In this document: positions 1 to 5,584 of the stretch, piece by piece
How positions within the stretch are numbered: the first letter of the stretch is position 1
Layout of the letters: each line of letters begins with the position of its first letter
Assembly (NCBI GenBank): GCA_001603335.1
Contig: LUYR01000444.1
Location: 1 to 5,584, forward strand
DNA: 5,584 nt
Source of the DNA: Rhodospirillales bacterium Alpha_05
GTDB taxonomy: Bacteria > Pseudomonadota > Alphaproteobacteria > Rhodospirillales > Rhodospirillaceae
Reading direction: 5' to 3'
The notes under the pieces: model-generated
Database searches by the model: none
Told to the model about the DNA's origin: nothing
Seen by the model: the letters and a program-made list of their open reading frames with translations, nothing else
Translations under genes and position numbers: made by a program

Positions 1-87
1 GATCTCGCCGTCGGCGTCGATCCAGGCGCAGCCCTTGAGCGACACCGCGAGCGCGGGCGCGCGGGGCAACAGGACCCGGCGCGTCAT
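1..87 (-). CDS. Partial CDS, N-terminal 29 residues only, function unassigned
   Basis: An ATG at 87-85 opens a reading frame that stays open to the edge of the window, so only 29 codons are visible. The peptide begins MTRRVLLPRAPALAV and ends KGCAWIDADGEI. No membrane segment or signal peptide is evident. The stretch from LAVSLKG to DGE loosely resembles the N-terminus of ModE-type winged-helix regulators (a pattern like L-S-L-x-G-x-x-W-L-x-x-D-G-E), but 29 residues cannot settle this and the helix-turn-helix would lie outside the window. The ribosome binding site is weak: only a GGA about seven bases upstream of the ATG. The frame stays open upstream as far as the stop of the EAL gene at 183-181, so a start further upstream is possible, though no ATG is seen there in frame. 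Same strand as the regulator gene, 93 bp downstream of it. Confidence 0.45.
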   Translation of the reverse strand, partial: MTRRVLLPRAPALAVSLKGCAWIDADGEI

Positions 88-180
88 CGCGCGATCCGGC
101 GGGGCGGGAGGGGCTGAACTCGCATCGCGCGATGATGCCGAGATTCCGCCCGCGCGGCAAGCGTTCGCGCGATGTTCCGG
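88..180. other. Intergenic gap with three CGCGCGAT copies and an imperfect hairpin
   Basis: This 93-bp gap separates the end of the EAL regulator from the next start. The 8-mer CGCGCGAT occurs on the plus strand at 88-95, 126-133 and 167-174 (spacings 38 and 41). Two copies sit in perfect palindromes: ATCGCGCGAT at 86-95, which overlaps the downstream start codon, and the 12-bp CATCGCGCGATG at 123-134. Bases 120-143 can also form an imperfect hairpin with CTCG/CGAG outer arms and a bulge. No T-tract follows a stem, so I do not call an intrinsic terminator. The palindromes could be operator sites or simply products of high GC content. Confidence 0.4.
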
Positions 181-2235
181 TCAGGCCTCGAGGAATTTCG
201 CCGCGAATTCGCCGATCGGCACCGGGCGACCGAGGAAGTAGCCTTGCCCGACCGGGCAGCCGAGGAATTCGAGGATCTGGCATTGCTCGGCGGTTTCCAC
301 GCCCTCGGCGACGCAGCCGACATTGTAGATGCTCGCCATGTTGACCGCGATCGCCGCGAGGCTGTGGCGCGCCGAGGCGACGGTGAGCGGGGCAACGAAG
401 GCGCGGTCGATCTTCAGGGTGTCGATCGGCAGGCGGTCGAAGTAGCCGAGCGAGGAATAGCCCGAGCCGAAGTCGTCGAGCGCGATCTTGAATCCCTCGC
501 TCTTGAGCGCCTGGAGCTGGTTGATCGCCCACATCGCGTTCTGCATCACCACGCCCTCGGTGACCTCGAACTCGACGGTCTCGGGGGTGAGCTCGGCCAG
601 CGCGACGCGGCTGAGGAGGCGGCGGGCGAAGCCGGGATTGTTGAGGTCGGCCATCGACAGGTTGATCGCGACCGGCAGCGGCAGCAATCCGGTGCGGGCG
701 CGCGCCCAGCGCCCGACGGTGTCGACGACGAAGTCGGTGAGCGGCTGGGTGAGGCCGCCGGATTCGGCGATCGGGATGAATTCGGCGGGGGAGACCGCCT
801 CGCCCTCGCGGGTCCAGCGCAGCAGCGCCTCCGCGCCGACGACGCGGCGGGTGCCGAGATGGACCTTGGGCTGGAGCGCGACCGAGAGTCCCTCGCCCGA
901 GTTCACCGCGCGACGCAACGAGGTGAGAAGGCCGAAGCGACGGTCGACGTCGGCGCGCATCGCGGTGTTGTAGGGCAGCACCTGGCCGCGGTGGGTGCGC
1001 TCCACATGCAGCAGCGCCGAACTCGCCGAGCGCATCGCTTCGGAGGGATCGGCGGCGACGTCGGCGAGGTTGATCAGGGTGGCGGTGGCGGAAACCGCGA
1101 TCTCGATGCCGTCGACGGTGTAGGGCCTTTCGATCGCGCGGTTGACCAGCCCGGCGTCGAGGCTGGTTTCGTCGCCGAGAAGGGCGAAGGTGTCGTCGCC
1201 GATGCGCGCCGCGATCAGGCCTTCGCCGCCGTTCTCGATCAGCGCGCGGTAGACCGCGCGGAGCAGCAGGTGGGCGGTGTGGGGGCCGTGAACGGCGACG
1301 ATGCTGTCGTAGGAATCGACGCTCATCAGCGCCATCCGCGCCGCGGGCGCGAGCTTGGTGCGCTGCACTTCGAGGGCGGCCTCGAAGGCGTTGAGGTTGG
1401 GGATTTCCAGCACCGGGTCGATGTAGGCGAGACGGTCGAGGCGGGCGATCAGCGAGAGATTCTCGAAGCCGACCGAGATGTTGGTGGAGAACAGCGCGAG
1501 CAGCGAGAGGTCTTCCTCCGCCACCTCGCAGTCCGCCTCGACGTAGACGAACAGCCGGCCTTCGACGCTGCTGGCGAAGTGGAAGGCGATCGCGCCGTTG
1601 CGGATGATCGGGTTGGGCTGGTCCGGATCGTGGCAGAGCGCGGCGATCGCGGGGTCGAAGGCGGAGTCGACGACGCTGCCGAGGGTGTACTGCAGGCGGC
1701 CCACCGCGCTCACCACCCGGCAGGTATCGACGCCGTCGGCGCCGACCGTCTTGGCGCACACCAGCCCGTGCGGCTCGACCCCCACCAGGCTCGCCACCTG
1801 GGTCAGCACGCCCTGGCAGAACAGCTCGAAGTTGGTGCGCTGGAACAGCCGGTTGGCGCTCTTGACGATCATCTCGAGGCCGGCGCGGTTGTGGCTGATC
1901 CGGCGCAGGTGCTCGAAGCTACGGATCGCGCCGGTGAGCACGGTGATCAGGCGGGTCTGGGTGATTTCGTCCTTGGTGCGGTAGTCGTCGATCTCGTAGG
2001 CGGAGATCACCGCGAGCTCGGGGGCGTAGCCCGGCTGACCGGTGCGCAGCACCAGGCGCATTTCGCGATAGCCCTTTTCGCGCAAGTCCCGCACCAGCGC
2101 GAGCCCGGCGTCGGGGGTTTCCATCACCACGTCGATCAGCCCGACCGCGATGTCGGTGTGGCGGCGCACCTGATCCCAGGCCTCGGCGACGGAATGCGCG
2201 TGGAGGAGTTCGAGGGGGCGGTCGAAGATCGTCAC
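181..2235 (-). CDS. C-terminal part of regulator: rest of receiver, DUF3369, degenerate GGDEF, intact EAL phosphodiesterase
   Basis: A 684-codon frame opening with GTG at 2235-2233 and ending with TGA at 183-181. Residues 1-110 are the receiver from beta-2 onward: phosphoacceptor Asp35 (GLIDVVME), Thr65 (LVLRTGQPG) and Lys88 (YRTKDE). Residues about 115-260 fit the GAF-like DUF3369 domain. Residues about 265-420 are a GGDEF-like domain whose signature reads GDDTF (346-350) in RIGDDTFALL, so cyclase activity is unlikely. Residues about 430-684 are an EAL domain with the expected catalytic set: EAL 469-471, Asn525 (NLS), Glu557 (EVTEG), Asp587-Asp588 (DDFGSGYSS), Lys608 (LKIDR), Glu644 (AEGVE) and Gln664 (QGYFLGRP). 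It should hydrolyse c-di-GMP to pGpG in the cytosol. The GTG overlaps the preceding TGA as GTGA and has no Shine-Dalgarno, so separate translation would depend on coupling. The piece lacks the receiver acidic pocket, so normal phosphorylation is not expected. Confidence 0.85.
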   Translation of the reverse strand: MTIFDRPLELLHAHSVAEAWDQVRRHTDIAVGLIDVVMETPDAGLALVRDLREKGYREMRLVLRTGQPGYAPELAVISAYEIDDYRTKDEITQTRLITVLTGAIRSFEHLRRISHNRAGLEMIVKSANRLFQRTNFELFCQGVLTQVASLVGVEPHGLVCAKTVGADGVDTCRVVSAVGRLQYTLGSVVDSAFDPAIAALCHDPDQPNPIIRNGAIAFHFASSVEGRLFVYVEADCEVAEEDLSLLALFSTNISVGFENLSLIARLDRLAYIDPVLEIPNLNAFEAALEVQRTKLAPAARMALMSVDSYDSIVAVHGPHTAHLLLRAVYRALIENGGEGLIAARIGDDTFALLGDETSLDAGLVNRAIERPYTVDGIEIAVSATATLINLADVAADPSEAMRSASSALLHVERTHRGQVLPYNTAMRADVDRRFGLLTSLRRAVNSGEGLSVALQPKVHLGTRRVVGAEALLRWTREGEAVSPAEFIPIAESGGLTQPLTDFVVDTVGRWARARTGLLPLPVAINLSMADLNNPGFARRLLSRVALAELTPETVEFEVTEGVVMQNAMWAINQLQALKSEGFKIALDDFGSGYSSLGYFDRLPIDTLKIDRAFVAPLTVASARHSLAAIAVNMASIYNVGCVAEGVETAEQCQILEFLGCPVGQGYFLGRPVPIGEFAAKFLEA

Positions 2236-2243
2236 GTCACGTC
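2230..2243 (-). repeat. Short tandem repeat (GACGT, 2.8 units) at the frameshift point
   Basis: The coding strand reads GACGTGACGTGACG here, a perfect period of 5 bp over 14 bp. An uninterrupted gene would need one unit fewer (GACGTGACG, encoding D-V-T). The extra 5 bp shifts the frame and brings TGA at 2234-2232 into phase. The pattern is that expected of a slipped-strand duplication. So few units would make frequent phase switching less likely than in long repeat tracts, but reversal by loss of one unit is possible. Confidence 0.8.
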
Positions 2244-2399
2244 GCGCAGCGCGAAGGCGGTGGCGCGGTGGACGTCGGCGTCGTCGTCGACCACGAGAAT
2301 CCGCCAGCAGCGCGGCGAGATGCCGGGCGTCGGTGGTGCTTCGGCGTCGTCGGCGAAGCTCACCAGGTCATCGGTGGTCGTCAGATCATCGCCCGACAT
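2232..2399 (-). CDS. N-terminal fragment of the response-regulator receiver, 55 aa
   Basis: ATG at 2399-2397 follows a good Shine-Dalgarno (GGGAG at 2412-2408, 8 nt spacing), which favours it over the in-frame GTG at 2414. The 55-residue product has a disordered, acidic N-terminal extension of about 30 residues (MSGDDLTTTDD...), then receiver beta-1 and alpha-1: RILVVDDDADVHRATAFAL, with the Mg-binding acidic residues Asp38-Asp40. It stops at TGA 2234-2232 just before beta-2, so it carries the acidic pocket but not the phosphoacceptor Asp, Thr or Lys, which lie in the next frame. Alone it cannot be a working receiver. It overlaps the kinase gene by 14 bp. This is best read as the broken front end of the adjoining regulator rather than an independent small gene. 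Confidence 0.75.
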   Translation of the reverse strand: MSGDDLTTTDDLVSFADDAEAPPTPGISPRCWRILVVDDDADVHRATAFALRDVT

Positions 2400-4320
2400 C
2401 GTAAATTCTCCCACTCTGCACGCTGGTTTCCGCCGGAGCGACGGCGGGAATTTCGACGATCATCGCGGTGCCCTTGCCGGGGGCGCTTTCGGCGCGGATG
2501 GTGCCGCCGAGAATGCCGCTGACGATGTTGAAGGTGATGCTGAGGCCGAGGCCGCTCCCGCCCTGGCCGAGCCGGGTGGTGAAGAATGGCTCGAAAACCT
2601 TTTTGCGCACCGCCTCGTCCATCCCCTTGCCCGTGTCCCGTACCGTGATCACGATGGTGCCGCCGATGCCGTCGCGCGCCGCGACCGTGATCGTGCCGCC
2701 GTCGCCGTCGTCGAACGCGTGCGTTCGCGCATTGGAGATGAGGTTGATCAGCACCTGACCCAAGGGGCCAGGGTAACTGTCGAGGCGAGTTTCGGTCGCA
2801 ATCTCGGTTTTGAGGGTGATGTCGACGTGGTTGAACTGCGGCTGTATCGTGCCGACGACGTCGCGGATCAGCTCGCCGAGGGCGAAGACGCGGCGTTGCT
2901 GGCTGGTCTGGTCGAAGGCCACCTGCTTGAACTGCTGCACCAGCCGCGCGGTGCGGTCGAGGCCGCGCAGCATGATCTCGGTGCTTTCGCGCATGTCGTC
3001 GAGGAAGCTCGACAGCGACGCGCGCCGGAGCTGGCCGCTCTCCACCTCGGTGCGGAAGCCCGCGACCCGCTCGGCCATGGTGCTCGCCACCGTCACCGCG
3101 CTGCCCACCGGAGTGTTGAGCTCGTGGGCCACCCCCGCGACGAGGCTGCCGAGGCTGGCGAAGCGCTCGACCCGCACGAGTTCCTCCTCCGCCGTGCGCT
3201 GGTTCGCCTCGGCGGCCTTGCGTGCCGCGTTGGCGCGGCTCCAGCCGAAGCAGATGCCGCCGATCAGCAGCAGTCCGGCGGCGGCGAGGGCGATGTGGCG
3301 GAGCGTCCAGATCGTGGCAAAGGTGCTGAGCGGGATTTCGCCGACGATTTTCCAGTCGTCGAGGCGGACGCCATGGGGGCCGGAGTCGGGGTCGTCGGAG
3401 ACCAACTGCGACGGGGCGATCGACTGGAAGACGTAGGCGGTGTGGCCGATGTCGAACTCGCCGTCGCCGGTCTCGGTGCCGATCACCGCCCATGCCGCGG
3501 GATTGGTTTTCGCCATTGTCGTCTCGCGGCCGAACATGAAGCCCCAGAGCTGGTCCTTCGGTGCGCCGGAGAGCCAGTAGCCCGCGCCGTTGAGCCACTG
3601 CACCGGCACCGCGCCCGGAATCTGCGCGCGCTCGATCCCGGCGATCATCTCGCCCGCCTTGACGTTGATGATGACGATGCCGAGCGGCTGGCCGTTGCCG
3701 TCGCGCAGGGCGCGGGCGAGACGCAGCATCGGGTTCCACGGCATCTCGATCGCGTTGTGCTCGACGTTGAGGTCGACCGGCGAGACATAGATCTCGCTCT
3801 CGGGGAGGACGATCGCCTTCTGGAAGTAGTAGCGGTCGGACTTGTCCTGGAGTTCCTCGTCGGGGATCACCACCGCCTGGTCGCCGACGCGGTCGACCCG
3901 CACCAGTTCGCGCCCCGCCGCGTCGATGAAGCGGAGCTGCGCGGTGATCGGCTTGTCGCTGACGAAGATGCGGAAGTAGTTGACCACCTCGGCGCGGGCC
4001 GAAAGGTCGCCGACGGCGAGCGAGCGCACCTTGCCGAGGTGGGAGAGGACCTTGATGTCGGACGCGTAGGAGGCGAGGGTGCTGCCGAGGACGTCGGCGC
4101 CGTAGTCGACCTCGCCGTGCATCGCGACCCGCGCCCGATCGTCGTCGATGCGCGCCTGGACCGCGAAAAATCCGTGCAGAAGCAAGAGGAATACGGCGGA
4201 GGCCGCCGCGTAGACCCGCACGAATGCGGCAAGCTGCCGCCGGTTCCGGTGGTGGATGTCGTGAGACCCGCGCATCGAGGAGAAGCCGTTGCTGACGTCG
4301 AAACCAACCGCCTTAACCAT
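2386..4320 (-). CDS. Membrane sensor histidine kinase with double-Cache-like periplasmic domain
   Basis: This 644-residue kinase should autophosphorylate on a histidine and phosphorylate the regulator that overlaps its 3' end. A basic cytosolic N-terminus (1-30) is followed by TM1 (about 31-54, with VFLLLLHGFF), an extracytoplasmic sensor (about 55-336) and TM2 (about 338-360, ALAAAGLLLIGG). The sensor has typical double-Cache features: FIDAAGRELVRVDR, SDRYYFQKAI and IYVSPVDLNVEHNAIEMPWNPMLRLA. No HAMP domain is evident; a short charged coiled-coil-like linker (about 362-388) leads to the HisKA region with His399 (GSLVAGVAHELNTPVG). The ATPase domain shows the N box (INLISNA, Asn530), G1 (DTGKGM, 562-567), F box (FEPFFTTR) and G2 (GSGLGLSI), so catalysis looks intact. 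ATG 4320 is preferred because AGAGG (4334-4330) lies 9 nt upstream; the in-frame ATG at 4350 has no clear Shine-Dalgarno. The ligand cannot be told from sequence. Kinases with this DHp (LVQQFKQVAFDQTSQQRR) are commonly paired with DUF3369 regulators. Confidence 0.9.
   Translation of the reverse strand: MVKAVGFDVSNGFSSMRGSHDIHHRNRRQLAAFVRVYAAASAVFLLLLHGFFAVQARIDDDRARVAMHGEVDYGADVLGSTLASYASDIKVLSHLGKVRSLAVGDLSARAEVVNYFRIFVSDKPITAQLRFIDAAGRELVRVDRVGDQAVVIPDEELQDKSDRYYFQKAIVLPESEIYVSPVDLNVEHNAIEMPWNPMLRLARALRDGNGQPLGIVIINVKAGEMIAGIERAQIPGAVPVQWLNGAGYWLSGAPKDQLWGFMFGRETTMAKTNPAAWAVIGTETGDGEFDIGHTAYVFQSIAPSQLVSDDPDSGPHGVRLDDWKIVGEIPLSTFATIWTLRHIALAAAGLLLIGGICFGWSRANAARKAAEANQRTAEEELVRVERFASLGSLVAGVAHELNTPVGSAVTVASTMAERVAGFRTEVESGQLRRASLSSFLDDMRESTEIMLRGLDRTARLVQQFKQVAFDQTSQQRRVFALGELIRDVVGTIQPQFNHVDITLKTEIATETRLDSYPGPLGQVLINLISNARTHAFDDGDGGTITVAARDGIGGTIVITVRDTGKGMDEAVRKKVFEPFFTTRLGQGGSGLGLSITFNIVSGILGGTIRAESAPGKGTAMIVEIPAVAPAETSVQSGRIYDVGR
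2408..2412 (-). promoter_or_regulatory. Ribosome binding site of the response regulator
   Basis: GGGAG on the coding strand lies 8 nt before the ATG at 2399. It sits inside the last codons of the kinase gene, so the regulator is probably translated from the same message as the kinase. It decides the start at 2399 against GTG 2414, which would overlap this site. Confidence 0.65.
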
Positions 4321-4329
4321 ACGTCGAAA

Positions 4330-4334
4330 CCTCT
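4330..4334 (-). promoter_or_regulatory. Likely ribosome binding site of the histidine kinase
   Basis: AGAGG on the coding strand lies 9 nt upstream of the ATG at 4320. It falls inside the 50-bp spacer after the MFS gene and is the best Shine-Dalgarno match near the candidate starts (4350, 4320, 4275), so it supports 4320. No promoter could be recognised in the spacer; the kinase may be co-transcribed with the exporter or have a promoter within the exporter gene. Confidence 0.5.
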
Positions 4335-4370
4335 GCCTGAGTCTGCCCATAAAAAGGGTGTTGCGGACGG

Positions 4371-5584
4371 CTATTCGCGCAGGGGTTTCACCCCTCCGGG
4401 CGCGTACGCGGCGTTGAGCAGGTGTTCGACGCGCGGCTGGGTGCCCGGCTGCAGGAACGCGCCGACGCGGTCCTGCAACGCGTGGTCGGCGGCGGAGACG
4501 CGACGGTGGTGGCGCAGGTGTTCGAGCCAGGTGGAGTCGAAGAAGTATTCGACGAAGCGGTCGGGGTCGCTGCCGTCCTGCATCAGGCCCCAGTCGTACG
4601 CGCCGGAGCGCCGCCGCGCCCGCTTCAGCCCCTGCATCGCGGCGATGAAGCGGGCGTGCTCGGTGGCGGCGACGCGATAGGTGATGAGGGTCATCACCGG
4701 CGCGCGGGCATCGGCGGCGGCGGTCTGCACCACCGGCGCGGGCCAGTGCATCGACGCGGCGAGGTCGAGGGTTTCCGCCGCGCCGAGGCGGGCCTTGGCA
4801 GTGAGTGGAATCAGTAGCACCGCGCCCGCCGCCGCCGCCGCGAGGGTCGGCGGAATGCCGAAACGCTGCGCCAGCGCGCCCCAGGCGACGCTGCCCGCCG
4901 CCATGCTGCCGAAGAACACGGTGAGGAAGATCGACAGGCCGCGCGCCCGCACCCAGGCGGGCAGCGCCATCTGCGCCGAGGCGTTGAGCGTCGAGAGCAC
5001 CGCGATCCACGCGCCGCCCGCGATCAGCGCGGCGACGGCGGCGAGCGTGGCGTCCTGGGTGAGCGCGAGCAGGCCGAGGGCCAAGGCCATGCCGACGGTG
5101 CCGTAGGCGACGGTCCAGTCGCCGCCGGCGCGGCGGCGGATCGCGGGGAGGAGAAACGCACCGCCCACCGCACCCGCGCCGACGCAGGCGACGAGAATAC
5201 CGTAGAGCCGCGCGTCGCCGCCCAAGGTGACTTTGGCGATCAACGGCAGCAGCGCCCAGAACGCCGAGGCGAAGGCGAAGAACGCCGCGGCGCGCCAGAG
5301 AATCGCCCGCACCGGGTCGCTGAACGCGGCGTAGCGCAGCCCGGCGGTGATCGCGGTGCCGATGCGCTCGCGCGGCAGCGGCGATTCCGGCGGTTTGTCC
5401 GGCTTCCACATCGCCAGCACCGCGAGGATGCCGACGAAGCTCACCGCGTTGAGCGCAAACGGTGCATAAAGCCCGACGCCGACGATCAGCGCGCCCGCGA
5501 GCGCCGGCCCGATGGCGCGGCTGACGTTGATGCCGAGGGAGTTCAAGGTGATCGCCGCCTGGAGGGTCTCGCGCGGCACCAGGG
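4371..5584 (-). CDS. MFS transporter, MFS_3/EntS-like family, with C-terminal monooxygenase-like (ABM) domain; 5' end missing
   Basis: The frame is open to the window edge and ends with TAG at 4373-4371, giving about 404 visible codons. The valine codon GTG at 5579 is internal, since the peptide already starts in the middle of the transporter (LVPRETLQAAITLNSLGINVSRAIGPALAGALI). That stretch is the characteristic TM4-TM5 region of the MFS_3 family, so roughly the first 130 residues of a family member of about 530 are missing. Further hydrophobic helices follow, counted from that valine, up to about residue 260 (for example YAPFALNAVSFVGILAVLAMW and GSMAAGSVAWGALAQRFG). Residues about 293-390 form a soluble ABM-like tail (VMTLITYRV, SGAYDWGLMQDGSDPDRFVEYF, TWLEHLRHHRRVSAADHALQ), which is common in this family. 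It is probably an inner-membrane proton-driven exporter of an unknown small molecule (EntS exports enterobactin). The tail is more likely structural or regulatory than an active oxygenase. Confidence 0.85.
   Translation of the reverse strand, partial: LVPRETLQAAITLNSLGINVSRAIGPALAGALIVGVGLYAPFALNAVSFVGILAVLAMWKPDKPPESPLPRERIGTAITAGLRYAAFSDPVRAILWRAAAFFAFASAFWALLPLIAKVTLGGDARLYGILVACVGAGAVGGAFLLPAIRRRAGGDWTVAYGTVGMALALGLLALTQDATLAAVAALIAGGAWIAVLSTLNASAQMALPAWVRARGLSIFLTVFFGSMAAGSVAWGALAQRFGIPPTLAAAAAGAVLLIPLTAKARLGAAETLDLAASMHWPAPVVQTAAADARAPVMTLITYRVAATEHARFIAAMQGLKRARRRSGAYDWGLMQDGSDPDRFVEYFFDSTWLEHLRHHRRVSAADHALQDRVGAFLQPGTQPRVEHLLNAAYAPGGVKPLRE

Larger units (their letters stand above)
181..2399 (-). 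pseudogene. Response regulator, receiver-DUF3369-GGDEF-EAL, frameshifted within the receiver
   Basis: Taken as one gene, this is a cyclic-di-GMP phosphodiesterase response regulator. Its first 55 codons (2399-2235) and the downstream 684-codon frame (2235-181) are consecutive parts of a single receiver domain: the first part ends ALRDVT and the second begins (V)TIFDRPLELL, so the two join as ALRDVTIFDRPLE without gap or loss. The break is at a tandem GTGAC-GTGAC in the coding strand; with one unit removed the protein would be 737 residues. Homologues of this architecture are single proteins, which is established for DUF3369 regulators. It overlaps the upstream kinase gene by 14 bp, as is usual for co-transcribed kinase/regulator pairs. 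Whether it is a true pseudogene, a switchable allele, two coupled genes or a sequence error cannot be decided here. The two pieces are described separately. Confidence 0.75.

Noticed and set aside
120..143. Hairpin after the EAL gene as an intrinsic terminator
   Set aside because: The stem is imperfect and is not followed by a T-tract on the minus strand.
2810..3436. Plus-strand frame of 208 codons
   Set aside because: Serine/arginine-rich shadow of the kinase coding sequence; no domain and no credible ribosome binding site context.
2381..3739. A 452-codon minus-strand frame within the kinase gene
   Set aside because: It is an alternative frame of the kinase, Arg/His/Pro-rich and without motifs.
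4320..4350. Alternative kinase start at ATG 4350
   Set aside because: It adds ten basic residues but has no clear Shine-Dalgarno; AGAGG before 4320 is better placed. It remains possible.
172..4680. A 1502-codon open frame on the plus strand, antisense to the kinase and regulator genes
   Set aside because: It runs codon-for-codon opposite the kinase and EAL genes, which share the same phase, and stays open because TTA, CTA and TCA codons are rare in GC-rich genes. Its product is low-complexity (rich in Glu, Asp, Arg, Gly, Ala, Val) with no recognisable domain, while the minus-strand frames have clear domains. Removing the 5-bp duplication would also break it.
2386..5409. Extending the kinase frame upstream to give a 1007-residue protein
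   Set aside because: The extra N-terminal part is an Arg/Ala/Gly-rich out-of-frame reading of the MFS gene. The kinase domain order and the Shine-Dalgarno place the start at 4320.

Overview
The window is a very GC-rich bacterial segment. All recognisable genes lie on the minus strand and are packed with little space between them. The GC content, the heavy G/C bias at third codon positions and the gene types (a Cache-type sensor kinase paired with a receiver-DUF3369-GGDEF-EAL regulator) suit a proteobacterium, most likely an alphaproteobacterium. That placement is inference; no rRNA or other phylogenetic marker is present.

Layout in the direction of transcription, from high to low coordinates: (1) 5584-4371 is the 3' part of an MFS exporter of the MFS_3/EntS-like family, with a soluble antibiotic-biosynthesis-monooxygenase-like tail; its start is outside the window. 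(2) After 50 bp comes a 644-residue membrane histidine kinase (4320-2386) with a periplasmic double-Cache-like sensor. (3) Overlapping the kinase end by 14 bp is its partner response regulator (2399-181). It is homologous throughout to receiver-DUF3369-GGDEF-EAL proteins, but it is split inside the receiver by a frameshift at 2230-2243. (4) A 93-bp intergenic gap (88-180) carries three copies of an 8-mer, two of them within 10-bp or longer palindromes. (5) A gene starting at 87 runs off the low end of the window, with only 29 codons visible.

The kinase and regulator form a two-component pathway that would pass an extracytoplasmic small-molecule signal to cyclic-di-GMP breakdown. The GGDEF domain is degenerate and the EAL domain keeps its catalytic residues, so the output should be a phosphodiesterase. 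The main point of interest is that the receiver is broken by what looks like an exact 5-bp tandem duplication (period GACGT on the coding strand). Removing one unit restores an ungapped receiver. The same change creates a 4-nt GTGA stop/start overlap, which could allow the downstream 684-residue DUF3369-GGDEF-EAL part to be made alone, without phosphorylation control. It may be a real pseudogenising or switching mutation, or a sequencing error. I see no evidence of a wholly new system, mobile element, CRISPR array or RNA gene.
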